Source of the DNA: Pseudonocardia sp. CNS-004
GTDB taxonomy: Bacteria > Actinomycetota > Actinomycetes > Mycobacteriales > Pseudonocardiaceae
DNA: 45,989 nucleotides
NCBI GenBank assembly: GCA_001942185.1
Contig: MKJV01000121.1
Location: 1 to 45,989, forward strand
Direction of reading: 5' to 3'
In this document: positions 27,171 to 36,040 of the stretch, piece by piece
How positions within the stretch are numbered: the stretch's first letter is position 1
Layout of the letters: the number at the start of each line of letters is the position of its first letter
Notes under the pieces: model-generated
The model's input: the letters and a program-made list of their open reading frames with translations, nothing else
Told to the model about the DNA's origin: nothing
The model's database searches: none
Program-made: the position numbers and the translations under genes

Positions 27171-28008
27171 GGTCGTCGAGGAGGAACTCCAGCAGGGTGG
27201 CGGTCAGCTCGGCGGGCCGGTCCTCGTGCACGAGGTGGCCTGCGCCGGGGATCACCTGGAGGTGCGCGCCCGGGATGCGCGCGGCGAGCTCCCGCCCGCG
27301 CCCGACCGGAACCCAGGTGTCGTCCTCACCCCAGACGACGGTGACCGGGATGCCGATCCTCGAGTACCGGTCCTGCATCGCGTCGGTGTAGCCCCGGTCG
27401 TGCCGCCGAGCGGCGAGCTGGCGGTAGAAGGCGGCCTGCCCATCGCCGACCCACGGCGCGACGAGCGCCGCGAGCGTGGCCGGGTGCAGGCCCGGGCTGC
27501 TGGCCGAGCCGACGTACTCGCGCAGGAGGGCCTCGTGCGCCGCGGGCGGGAGGCGGGCGAACACGTCCGCGTGCTCGCCGACGAGCGCGGAGAACTCGCT
27601 TCCCCACGGTGGCAGCGAGACGGCGTCGACGAGGGCCATCTTCCGGTACCGCACCCCGTCCACCAGGTGGGCGCCGAGCGCGATGGCGCCGCCGGAGTCG
27701 TGGGCGATCACGATCGGGTCGGTCAGCTCCCACCTGCGCAGCAGCTCGGCGAAGACGCCCGCTTCGGCGGCCAGCGAGACGTCCTGGCCCTCGAACGTCT
27801 CCGACTCGCCGTAGCCGGGCATGTCCCAGACGTACACGCGATGCCGGCGCGCCAGCGCGCGTGCCACCCCGCGCCACACGTAGGACGAGAACGGTGTGCC
27901 GTGCAGGAGGACCACCGCAGGCGCGTCCGGAGGGCCCGACCGGTTCCAGCGGACCTGCCCGGAAGCGCTCGGGTGGGTGTGCGGGAGTTCCCAGGGGATC
28001 GGTTCCAC
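27136..28008 (-). CDS. Alpha/beta hydrolase, haloalkane dehalogenase/epoxide hydrolase-like
   Basis: An intact 290-residue alpha/beta hydrolase: oxyanion motif LLHGTPFSSYVW, nucleophile elbow IAHDSGGAIAL with Asp as nucleophile, acid in GEDDTWVP and catalytic His in GAGHLVHED. An aspartate nucleophile points to dehalogenase or epoxide hydrolase relatives rather than esterases. It begins 74 bp downstream of the cyclase-family gene on the same strand and may be the last gene of that catabolic operon. The start ATG leads to MEPIPWELPHTHPSASG. The 3' end overlaps the lipoprotein gene on the other strand by 35 bp. Confidence 0.88.
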   Translation of the reverse strand: MEPIPWELPHTHPSASGQVRWNRSGPPDAPAVVLLHGTPFSSYVWRGVARALARRHRVYVWDMPGYGESETFEGQDVSLAAEAGVFAELLRRWELTDPIVIAHDSGGAIALGAHLVDGVRYRKMALVDAVSLPPWGSEFSALVGEHADVFARLPPAAHEALLREYVGSASSPGLHPATLAALVAPWVGDGQAAFYRQLAARRHDRGYTDAMQDRYSRIGIPVTVVWGEDDTWVPVGRGRELAARIPGAHLQVIPGAGHLVHEDRPAELTATLLEFLLDDLRPGPPSPPSA

Positions 28009-28082
28009 CGGATCAGGCTCGCATCGAACGGCGATCGCCGCCCGGCCGTGCGCCTGCGGCGTGGTGGATCCTCGGGCCGGCG

Positions 28083-28882
28083 TCAGTCGGCGACGAAGGC
28101 GACGGCGCGTGCGGGTGCGGCGCTGGTGCCCGGGAGCTTGATGGGGAAGAAGCCCACGGTGAAGCCGGTCAGCGGGAGTGCCCTGAGGTTCGTCAGCTGC
28201 TGGACGATGAACGCCTCCTTGTCCCGGATGGCGAAGTGGCCGTCCCAGATCTGGGCGGGGTCACCGGTCTCCTCGAACGCGTTCTTCATGACGGGAAAGG
28301 GGCGGTCCCAGGCGAGGGCGTCGGTGCCGAGAACGGTGGCGCCGCGCGAGGTGAGGAAGCGGGTGCTGTCGCCGGTCATGCCCGGGTAGAAGTAGAACTC
28401 GCGATCGGCCGGGGTGTAGCGCTCCTGACCGGTGCGGATGAGCACGGCGTCCCCAGCTCGATCTCGCGGCCGGTGGCCTCGATCGCCGCCTCGAGGCCCT
28501 CGACGGGGATGGCCTCGCCGGGCCGCACCGAGTCGCGGACGTCGAGCACCATGCCGGGGCGGTACAGCTCGTCGAGGCCGATGTCGCTGATGGTGCGGGC
28601 GGGCCTGCCCTCGATCAGGCGGCCGCTGTGCAGGGGCGCGTCGACGTGGGTGCCGCAGTGGGTATTCATCTCGGTGAGCAGGTCCTCGCCCCAGCCCTCG
28701 CCGTCGGGGAGGTCGTCGGGACTGCAGCCGAAGATGGCCGTCATGCGGTCGCGCCCGCCGTCCTCGGGGCGCAGGTAGGTGATCTTCGGCGCCAGCACGG
28801 CCTCCAGGGCGCGGAAGGACTCGTGCACGAGGGCGCGGTTCTGCGGGTCCAGCGTGCGGGTGAGGTCGACCAGGGTGGGCAC
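28083..28882 (-). CDS. Cyclase-family (kynurenine-formamidase-like) hydrolase (one frameshift)
   Basis: The metal-dependent hydrolase motif NTHCGTHVDAPLH is visible at about residue 75, and the protein opens MPTLVDLTRTLDPQNRA, normal for the family (PF04199 type). The frame breaks near 28452; one base restores IELGDAVLIRTGQERY, and the C-terminal half continues to AVAFVAD. The GTG start at 28882 has GAGGAGG upstream. Members hydrolyse amide or ester bonds in cyclic intermediates, including N-formylkynurenine. It follows the FAH-family gene by 18 bp and is part of the same operon. Confidence 0.88.
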
Positions 28883-28900
28883 GGGTTCCTCCTCGTGGGG

Positions 28901-29843
28901 TCAGGTGCGGGTGCGGAGCGGGACGAACGCGGGTGCGGCCGGACGGCCTGGCGGGTCTCGCCGAGGCCCTCGCCGCGCAGGGACACGACGTCGCCGGGCT
29001 GCAGCCAGCCGGTGAAGGTGGCCATGTCCCCGGTGTCGACGTGCTCGAGCAGGCAGCCGCCGGGGACGGTGCCGGAGCCGACCACGTCGCCGGGGAGCAG
29101 TTCGGTGCCGCGGGAGACGAAGGCGAGCAGCTCGCCGTAGGTCCAGTCCATGTCGGCGAGCGACCCCTTCGCGATCTCCCGGTCGTTCACCGAGGCGGTG
29201 AGCTCGAAGGCCGGTCGCCCGTCGCGACGGTGGGGCTCCAGTTCGTCGGCGGTGACGAGGGCCGGCCCGAGGGTGATCGCGCTGTCCTTGCCCTTGCCCA
29301 TCCCGATGCCCTGGGCCATGTCGTGCTGCTGGTGGTCGCGCGCGGTCCAGTCGTTGTAGAGGGTGTAGCCGACGATGTGGCGCTCCGCGGTGTCGGGGTG
29401 CAGGTCGCGCCCGCCGCGCCCGATCACCGCCCCGACCTCGAGTTCGAGGTCGAACATGGTGCTCCCGGGGGAGATCGGGACGTCGTCGTGCGGGCCGACG
29501 ACGGCGGCGGGGTTGGCGAAGTAGAACGCCGGCCTCTCCAGCCAGACCGGGGGCAGCTGCGGGGACCGGCCCATCGCGCGGTAGCAGCCGCGGAGGTGGT
29601 CGAGGAAGCACAGGCCGTCGCGGATCGACGGGGGCCGGGGGAGCGGGGCCAGCAGCCGGACGTCGGCGAGCGGCCGCACCTCGCGGGATCCCGCCGGGCC
29701 GCGGCGCCCGCCTCGGCGAGGGTCTCGCCGTCGTCGCCGAGCAGCGACAGCAGGGTCACGCCGGCCTGCAGGCCGCGGACGGTCTCGCCGTCGACGACGC
29801 CTGCGCGCGGGCCGGTGCCGCCGTCATAGGTCACCCACTTCAC
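28901..29843 (-). CDS. Fumarylacetoacetate-hydrolase-family protein (two frameshifts)
   Basis: The N-terminal part (VKWVTYDGGTGPRAGVVDGE) is followed by the FAH catalytic domain: YFANPAAVVGPHDDV, metal ligands in MFDLELEVGAVIG, YTLYNDWTARDHQ and GSGTVPGGCLLE. Family members cleave C-C bonds in or hydrate ring-opening products such as fumarylacetoacetate or 2-hydroxy-dienoates. Frame breaks lie near 29695 (joining REVRPLADVRLL) and near 28940 (restoring PAFVPLRTRT before the stop). The GTG at 29843 has GAGGAGA upstream and overlaps the stop of the MFS gene (GTGA). Confidence 0.88.
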
Positions 29844-31098
29844 GGGATCTCCTCGGGTCGTGGTGCGGGAACGGGGAACCTCGGCGCCGTCACGAGCAGC
29901 CCGCCGGCGACGGCGAGCAGCCCGACCGCGACGAGCAGGGCGGTGTCGTACCCGCCCGTGGCGCTGCGCAGCCACGCGATCAGCAGTGGGCTGGCGCCGA
30001 CGCCGAGGGTGAAGACCGCGTAGAACACCCCGAACAGGCGGCCGTAGCGGGCCATGCCGTAGTAGCGGGCGGTGAGGTAGCCGATGAGGTCGACCTCGGC
30101 CCCGAGCGCGAGGCCGACGCCGAGCGCGGCCGCGGCGGCGAGGCCGGGCCCACCGAGCAGCAGTGCGAGGTACCCGGCGGCAGCCACGGCGAGCACTGCC
30201 GCGGCGACCCGCGGGGCGAAGAAGCGGTCGACGAGCAGCCCGACCGACACCCGCCCGACGATCACCGCGATCCCGACGAGCCCGGCCGTCGCCGCGGCCG
30301 TCGCCGGGGCCACGCCGGCGTCGCGGAGCATCGGGACCAGGTGCAGCGTGAGCCCGCCCACGGCGAGCGCGAGCGCGAGGAAGGCCGCCGCGAGGCGGGC
30401 GAACAGGGCGGTGCGCAGCACCGGTGCGATCCCCGGGACGGCCGTGCGCACCCGCTCGGCCGGCCGCGCGGGTGCCGCCGGGGCATCAGCGCGAGGACGA
30501 GCACCGCACCGATGAGCACGGCGCCGCCCAGGACCTGGTAGCCACTGCGCCAGTCCTCCGCGATGCGTGCGCCGAGCAGCTGGGGCACGAGGAAGGCGAC
30601 GAGGCCGGCTCCGCCCAGCGCGACGCCGAGCGCCAGGCCGCGGGCCCGGTCGAACCGCTCGTTGACGGCCCGGGTGAACGAGACCGGAGTGGATGCCGCG
30701 GCCAGCAGGAACATCAGGGCGAACACCAGCAGGTAACCCGCGAAGGAGGGGCCGCCGGCGGCGAGCAGGAAGTAGGCGGCGCCGAGGGCGAGGAGCGACA
30801 GCGTCGACGGGATGCGCACCCCGTACCGGTCGATGACGGCGCCGACCAGCGGCGCGGTCAACACGATGATCGTCGATCCGACGAGCTGGAGGGACGAGAG
30901 CTGGCTGCGGCTCCAGCCGAACTCCGCCTCGAGCTCCGGGATGAACAGGCCGTTGGTGTAGAAGGGCAGCACGGCGACGCCGGTGCCGATGCCCACCGTG
31001 GCGGCGGTGAGCGCGCGCCAGCCGCGGCGGATCTCGCCCGCGGAGCCGAGCGCGGCGGGGCCGGTGCGGTCGGGCGGGTCGTGCAGCGTTGCACTCAT
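29840..31098 (-). CDS. MFS transporter, monocarboxylate/oxalate-formate-like (one frameshift)
   Basis: A 12-helix transporter: GVAVLPFYTNGLFIPELEAE in helix 1, GSTIIVLTAPLVGAVIDRYG as motif A region, and a second half with LVGIAVIVGRVSVGLLVDRF. The GxSxSQLSSLQLVG segment fits MFS carriers for organic acids. The frame breaks near 30475 in the central loop. It lies between acyl-CoA ligase and FAH-family genes; its stop overlaps the FAH start, so it most likely imports the substrate of this catabolic operon. Confidence 0.88.
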
Positions 31099-31111
31099 CG
31101 GGTGTCCTCCG

Positions 31112-32655
31112 TCAGGTGGTGGGGGTCGGTGGTCGGGTGGTCTCCGCGCGGAGGACGTCCTTGCGGATCTTCCCGACGCTGGTGCGGGGCAGCTCGTCGC
31201 GGACGACGACGAGGCTGGGGACCTTGAAGCGGGCCAGCCGGGCTCGGCACCAGGCCAGCAGCTCGTCCGGCTCCGCGTGGTGGCCTGGCCGGGGCACGAC
31301 GTGGGCGACGATCGCCTCGTCGTGCGCAGAGTCGGGAATGCCGTGCACCGCGCACTCGAGGACGGCCGGGTGCTCGTTCACCACGCGCTCGACCTCGCTC
31401 GCGGCGACGTTCTCCCCGGCCCGCTTGATCATGTCCTTGGCCCGGTCGACGAAGTACGCCCGACCGTCCGCGTCGAGGCGCACGAGGTCGCCGGTGTGCA
31501 GCAGGCCACCGTCGAACAGCGCGGCCGTCTCCTGCGGCCGGTCGTGGTAGCCGAGGGCGATGTCGATCCCCGGCTCGCCGCCGACGAGCAGCTCGCCGGG
31601 GGTTCCGGGCGGGACGGGGTTCCCGGCCTCGTCGGCGATGCGGACCTCGACGCCGGGCAGGGGCAGGCCGATCGAGTCCCACCGGCGGTTCTCGCCCGGC
31701 GGGTTGACGAACGGCGGCACCACGGTCTCGGTCATGCCGTAGAGCTGCACGAGCGGCGCGCCGAAGCGGCGTTCGAACTCCGCGGCCTGGGCGTCGGTGA
31801 GGTTCTGGGCGAACAGCACCAGGCGCAGGGCGTTGTCGGCGTCGGCCGGGTCGGGTGCGGCGCGGGCGAGGATCATCCGCACCGGCGCAGCGAACAGGCT
31901 GGCCAGCGTGGGGCTCAGGTCGCGGGCGTGGCGCGGCCACCCCGTCGCGGAGAACCGCGAGGTCAGCGCGATGGAGCCGCCCGCGACGAGCGCCGACATC
32001 AGGCAGTAGTACTGGCGTTGCCGTGGAAGAGCGGCAGGGTGACCAGCCACCTGTCCTCGGCGGCGACGCCGAGGTGGGCGGCCATCGCGGTGCCGACGCG
32101 CACGTAGTTCTGGTGGGTGACGAGCACGCCCTTGGGGCGGCTGGTCGTCCCGGACGTGTACATGATCGCCGCGACCCCGGACCGTGGCGGGTGTGCGACC
32201 GGAGCGGGCTCGGCCGGCCGGGCGGCCACCAGCTCGTCGACGTCCAGCACGCGCACGTGCTCCCGCCCCGCGGACCGCACGGTGGCGCACAGCTGCGGAT
32301 CGGCGATCGCGACGGCCGCGCCGGCGTCGTCGAGCTGGTGGGCCACCTCGTCGGCGGTGGACAGCGGGTTGACCGGCACGACGACGGCGCCCAGCACGGT
32401 GCAGCCGAAGAACACGTCGAGGAACTCGGGGCGGTTCGCGGTCATCAGGTGCACGCGGTCGCCGGCAGCCACTCCCTCGCTGCGCAGCAGTTCCGCGGTG
32501 CCGAGCGCGCGCCGCACCTGCTCGGCGTAGGAGATCTCGCTGGTCCTCCCGTCGCCGTCGCAGAACACGAGGAACGGCCGGGCCGGGTCGGCCGCATGCC
32601 GGGTGAGCAGCGTGAACGCGTCGATCGTCGCCACGGTGCGACCTCCATCCGTCAT
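31112..32655 (-). CDS. Acyl-CoA synthetase / AMP-dependent ligase (one frameshift)
   Basis: The enzyme activates a carboxylic acid through an acyl-adenylate to its CoA ester. Motifs: AMP-binding IMYTSGTTSRPKG, LYGMTETV, LHTGDLVRLDADGRAYF, RAKDMIKRAGENVAASEVE and the C-terminal catalytic Lys in RTSVGKIRKDVL. The frame breaks near 32015 between LFHGNA and QYYCLMSALV. The length of about 515 residues is normal. It is the first gene of the operon, 13 bp ahead of the MFS gene, and is divergent from tetR with a repeat-bearing intergenic region. Crotonobetaine- or cyclohexanecarboxylate-type ligases look similar; the substrate is unknown. Confidence 0.92.
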
Positions 32656-32677
32656 CGCCAGAAAACGAGGAAGGCGT

Positions 32678-32752
32678 ACTCAAGTACAACTTCGTGAGGA
32701 CGGACGGTACGACGGCTCGCACCATGAAGCAAGACTCGAGTACAACTTCGTG
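32678..32752. promoter_or_regulatory. Two 19-bp direct repeats, likely TetR operators
   Basis: ACTCAAGTACAACTTCGTG (32678-32696) and ACTCGAGTACAACTTCGTG (32734-32752) differ at one base and are 56 bp apart. The first overlaps the dyad GTACT-CA-AGTAC and the second contains the palindrome ACTCGAGT. Both lie in the 121-bp gap between the divergent ligase operon and tetR, where a TetR autoregulator is expected to bind. Confidence 0.8.
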
Positions 32753-32776
32753 GGCGCAGCGTGCTGTACTGGGGCC

Positions 32777-33393
32777 GTGACGAACGCCGTGGAGGCAGCC
32801 GCCGCCGATCCGGAGCCGCTCACCCGGCGCACGCGCAAGCGCAACGAGCGGCGAGACCGCGTGTTCGCGGCGGCGATCGAGCTGTTCACCGAGCGGGGCT
32901 ACGACGAGACGTCGATGGACGACGTCGCCGCACGGGCGGGCCTCGCCCGCACCACCGTCTTCAACCACTACTCGCGGAAGGTCCTCTTCCTCGAGGACTG
33001 GGCGCAGCGCCGCCGCCTGCGTGCGGCACGCTCGTTCGCCGAGTGCGCCCCGGACACCGCGTCCGTGCGGGACGTTCTCGGCGCGTACCTCGCCGCGCTG
33101 GCGGCGCTGAACGAGGACAGCCGTGCCGAAACCGCCGCGATCATGCCGCTCGCCCTGCGCTTCACCGACGTGATGGTCGACCACCCGCTCGGCGGCGATC
33201 TCGCACAACTGATCGCCGACTCTCGGGCGCGGCTGCGGCCGGGCGCGACCCGCTCTGGGTGGGACGGCTGATCGCTCTCGGCTACTTCTCGGCGGTCAGC
33301 CGGTGGATCACGGCCGGCCCCCCGCCGTTCGTCCTCGCCGACGAGCTCGCGTCACTGCTCGACGCAGTGCTGCTCGGCGCCCTGCCCCGCTGA
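32777..33393 (+). CDS. TetR-family regulator of the adjacent catabolic operon (one frameshift)
   Basis: An N-terminal TetR HTH is clear: RRDRVFAAAIELFTERGYDE, then SMDDVAARAGLARTTVFNHY, followed by a helical ligand-binding domain. The frame breaks near 33245; the adjacent frame gives LWVGRLIALGYFSAVSRWI and ends LLDAVLLGALPR. The GTG at 32777 lies 25 bp downstream of the second direct repeat. Its position opposite the acyl-CoA ligase operon makes local repression, lifted by a pathway intermediate or CoA ester, the likely mode (inference). Confidence 0.9.
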
Positions 33394-33522
33394 CGGCCAC
33401 GGCCGGCGCCCGCACCGTGCACCTGACGCCATTCCTGGCCCGATGCGCTCAGCAGGACGCGACAACGACGAACGGCCTGGCCGGAAGCTCTCCGCGAGCC
33501 TCTGACCAGGCCGATTGACCGT

Positions 33523-33541
33523 GTGGGCGATACCGGGATCG
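33523..33541. other. tRNA-Val 3'-end remnant, candidate attachment site
   Basis: These 19 bases match the 3' end of tRNA-Val(GAC) at 37289-37307 with two mismatches and that of tRNA-Val(CAC) with one, and lie in direct orientation relative to the intact minus-strand tRNA-Val(GAC). They cover the acceptor and part of the T arm. An integrase remnant lies next to the intact tRNA, so this is probably the distal att scar of a former island. The 166-bp gap from 33394 to 33559 holds no gene. Confidence 0.6.
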
Positions 33542-33559
33542 GCCTGGTGCCCTGCCCGG

Positions 33560-33970
33560 TCAGGAGCGCCGCCCGTTCAGCGGAACGCGCCTGGGCACGA
33601 CCCGCCGGTGGCTGATCCGCCAGCCCGCGTCGGTGTCGACCACGGTGTCGTCGTAGGTGACCGTCCCGACCGAGCCGTCGGCGTTGACGCCGATGCCCTT
33701 GGAACGCACCTCGACCGTGCCGTCGTCGTGCGCGGTGACGACGACGTTCGTGACGTGGTGGCCGACCGGGTTGCCTTGGCCCAGCCCGAGCGCGGCCTCG
33801 CGGATGGCGGCGATGCCGTGCAGCGCGCCGCCGCCGAGCTCGGAGACGTCGTAGACGACCGACGGAGTGAACAGGACGTCGAGCCGGTCGAGGTCGCCGT
33901 CGTCGAACAGGTGCCCGTGTAGCGAGATCAGCTCGACGATCGCGGCACGGTCGTCAGGGGAGAGCGCCAT
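33560..33970 (-). CDS. SnoaL/NTF2-like protein
   Basis: A 136-residue protein beginning MALSPDDRAAIVELISLHGH and continuing LFDDGDLDRLDVLF, a typical cone-fold SnoaL_4/NTF2-like opening, and ending with a VTYDDTVVDTDAGWRISHRR strand pair. Such proteins include dehydratases, cyclases and ketosteroid isomerase relatives, and many are catalytically undefined. The ATG at 33970 is preferred to an upstream TTG. An inverted repeat at 34051-34079 lies upstream. It is the first gene inside the segment bounded by the tRNA-Val remnant. Confidence 0.82.
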   Translation of the reverse strand: MALSPDDRAAIVELISLHGHLFDDGDLDRLDVLFTPSVVYDVSELGGGALHGIAAIREAALGLGQGNPVGHHVTNVVVTAHDDGTVEVRSKGIGVNADGSVGTVTYDDTVVDTDAGWRISHRRVVPRRVPLNGRRS

Positions 33971-34050
33971 TGCGCGGATGATCGACCGGCCGGGCTCGGG
34001 ACGCAACCGGCGTCGTCGGCCGAGGATCGCTCAGAGGCACGCAGTCGGCA

Positions 34051-34079
34051 GAGTCATTGATGAAACTAGTCAATGACTC
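34051..34079. promoter_or_regulatory. 10-bp inverted repeat upstream of the SnoaL-like gene
   Basis: GAGTCATTGA and TCAATGACTC are perfectly complementary arms around the 9-base centre TGAAACTAG. It lies about 80 bp before the SnoaL start and 81 bp after the MarR stop. It contains ACTAGTCA, a motif repeated upstream of the MarR gene, so MarR binding is a good guess. Confidence 0.65.
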
Positions 34080-34159
34080 TGACGATGTCAAGGTGGAGCG
34101 GGAGCCTGCTGTCCCGGCGGCTCGGGAGGCGAACGGCGGACGGCTCGGCGCAGCCGGGT

Positions 34160-34602
34160 CTACCGCGCGTAGGGGTCGGTGATCTCGCGGAGCTGATCCA
34201 GGATCTGGTGCAACAACGTGAAGTTGCGGGTGCCCAGGTAGGCCTTCCACTCCGAGAGGATCTCCGTCGATGTCGCGATGGCCAGCTCGGCGGCTCGGCG
34301 GCCACGTTGCTCGATCACGATCAACCGGGCGCGCCCGTCGGTCGGTCGGGGACCCGGCGGACATAGCCAAGGCGTTCCAGTTGATCGACCAGCACGCTGG
34401 CGCTCTGCTTGCTCAATTGTGCCTGGTCAGCGAGGTCTGTGAGGCGTAGACCGTCCGGGGCGATGCGTTGGAACACTCGACACTGGGCGAGGGTCCAGTC
34501 ATCGAACCCGGCCTCCTGGAGGGCCCGGAAGATCCGATCCTCCATGTACCGGTACGGGATGAACAACGCCACCCCCAGATCGACCTGCTGCGCGTCGCTC
34601 AT
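34160..34602 (-). CDS. MarR-family regulator (one frameshift)
   Basis: The protein MSDAQQVDLGVALFIPYRYM has the MarR winged helix: LTLAQ-like WTLAQCRVFQRIAPDGLRLT, then LADQAQLSKQSASVLVDQLE and wing RLGYVRRVPDP. The frame breaks near 34335; the third frame restores DGRARLIVIEQRGRRAAELA and ends LDQLREITDPYAR at the TAG 34160-34162. The start may instead be the ATG at 34644, giving 14 more residues. TGACTAG motifs upstream and at 34051-34079 could be its sites. Normal MarR length of about 150 residues. Confidence 0.88.
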
Positions 34603-34789
34603 GCCGTTCTCGGCTCCATCGCCCACCCGCCCCATGAGGAACACACCCTACGTCGCCACCGCCGCCGCGCCGGATCGCCGCCGACAGGGCCGCCGCGCCG
34701 TCTCCGCGGCGCTGCGCCCACCGCGGCCCACTCGGCAGCCGCCGTGCCCGTCGGCGATGTCGATACACGTTGCCGCTAGAGCTGCTCTA

Positions 34790-34819
34790 TGACTAGATTC
34801 GTCAGTATCGCTGACTAGT
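34790..34819. promoter_or_regulatory. Repeated TGACTAG motifs upstream of marR
   Basis: TGACTAGA (34790-34797) and TGACTAGT (34812-34819) lie 22 bp apart, two helical turns, in the marR upstream region; the complementary ACTAGTCA recurs at 34065-34072. They are likely sites of one regulator. The rest of 34645-34882 is a low-complexity Arg/Pro-type coding shadow with no gene. Confidence 0.5.
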
Positions 34820-34882
34820 TGGTTGATCCACGACCTCCGCGCGTCCAGCGCGACGACGCCGACAGAGAACAGAGGACGCACC

Positions 34883-35026
34883 ATGACATCGACACCGACC
34901 CTGGCTGACTCCGCCGGGGGCATCCGCCCCGAGTTCACCACGGACAACCTCCATCTGTCGCCCGCCGGGTACCTCGCGTGGGCGGAGGTGCTCCGTCCCC
35001 ACCTCAGCCGGTTCGCCGTGCGCTGA
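34883..35026 (+). pseudogene. SGNH/GDSL esterase remnant (internal deletion)
   Basis: A 47-codon frame with ribosome binding site GAGG reads MTSTPTLADSAGG and then TTDNLHLSPAGYLAWAEVL, ending LRPHLSRFAVR. The second part is the block V of SGNH esterases with its catalytic Asp-x-x-His, but blocks I to III, including the nucleophile serine, are absent. I infer that an internal deletion joined a start region to the C-terminus. The 3' end overlaps the converging SDR gene by 23 bp. Confidence 0.65.
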
Positions 35027-35840
35027 CGGCCGTGCCCGTGCGGATCGAGGCCACCACGCCACCGTCGACGAGCAGGTCGGTGCCGGTGACGAAGGTCGAC
35101 TCCGGTCCGAAGAGGAACGCTACGGCGTCGGCGATGTCATTGGTGGTGCCGATGCGCCCGGTCGCCGAGTTCTCGATCATCGACCGCATGCTGTCGCCGG
35201 ACGTCCCGGCCAGCTCCTGCTGCCCCATGGGCGTGGAGATGATGCCGGGGCTGACCGTGTTGACGCGCGCTCCGCGGGCCCCCCAGGCGCCCGCGGCGCC
35301 TTGCACGCGCAGCTGGTTGGCGCGCTTGGAGAACCCGTACGCGGCGCGGGACTCGATGTCCGGCCGCTCCTGCAGGTAGGGGATGGACAGCAGCTCGTCG
35401 GCCGGCAGGGTGCGCAGCGCCTGCTCCGTCCGCCCGTCGAAGTCGTTCAGAGCCCCACCCATGCTGGAGATCACCACGCCCGACCCGCCGGGCGCCACGA
35501 CCTGGCCGAACTCCTCCAGGCTGTACGCCACGCCGACCAGGTTGACCCGCAGGATCGCCGGCGGCGGCGCCTGGACGGGGGATAAGCCGGCCGTGTGCGC
35601 CACCCGCTTCACCGGCCCGAGGTCGGCAGCGGCACGGGCGCGGTCGCGCACGGAGTTGCGGGACGACACGTCGACCTCGCGGGTCTCGACGTCGAACCCG
35701 CTGTCCTGCATCCGGCGGGCGGAATCGCTGAGCAGGTCCTCGTTGAAGTCCCCGAGGAGGACCCGATGGCCCGACCCCGTCCGGCGGGCGATCGCCTCCC
35801 CCATGCCGCCGGCCCCGATGATGACCAGAACGTCCGCCAT
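35004..35840 (-). CDS. Short-chain dehydrogenase/reductase
   Basis: An intact 278-residue SDR: cofactor loop VIIGAGGMGEAIARR, acidic LLGDFNEDLL (suggesting NAD preference), VISSMGGALN for the catalytic Ser, and YGFSKRANQL for the Tyr-x3-Lys. The C-terminus VTGTDLLVDGGVVAS is standard. AAGGAG lies four bases before the ATG at 35840. The protein resembles 3-alpha-hydroxysteroid dehydrogenase-like SDRs of actinobacteria; the substrate is unknown. It is divergent from an XRE regulator and probably under its control. Confidence 0.92.
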   Translation of the reverse strand: MADVLVIIGAGGMGEAIARRTGSGHRVLLGDFNEDLLSDSARRMQDSGFDVETREVDVSSRNSVRDRARAAADLGPVKRVAHTAGLSPVQAPPPAILRVNLVGVAYSLEEFGQVVAPGGSGVVISSMGGALNDFDGRTEQALRTLPADELLSIPYLQERPDIESRAAYGFSKRANQLRVQGAAGAWGARGARVNTVSPGIISTPMGQQELAGTSGDSMRSMIENSATGRIGTTNDIADAVAFLFGPESTFVTGTDLLVDGGVVASIRTGTAVSARRTG

Positions 35841-35927
35841 CGTGCTCCTTCCCCCTGATCCGGGAACCCGGACCGATTCGTGTGTCATCGAGACTGCCCC
35901 TTGGGGGAGAGGACATCCACGACCTGC

Positions 35928-35987
35928 CGATCCGCGGCTGAGCGGCTCTCGCAACGCTCGATGGGTGGATCGACGATCCGTGGCTGA
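35928..35987. promoter_or_regulatory. Direct repeats between divergent SDR and XRE genes
   Basis: CGATCCGCGGCTGA (35928-35941) and CGATCCGTGGCTGA (35974-35987) differ at one base and start 46 bp apart. They lie in the 200-bp shared control region of the divergent SDR and XRE genes, so an operator for the XRE regulator is likely. Confidence 0.6.
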
Positions 35988-36040
35988 CCGCGCCCACCAG
36001 TGGTAGGAACGAAGGACGCACCGGAAGTCGGAGGCACGCC

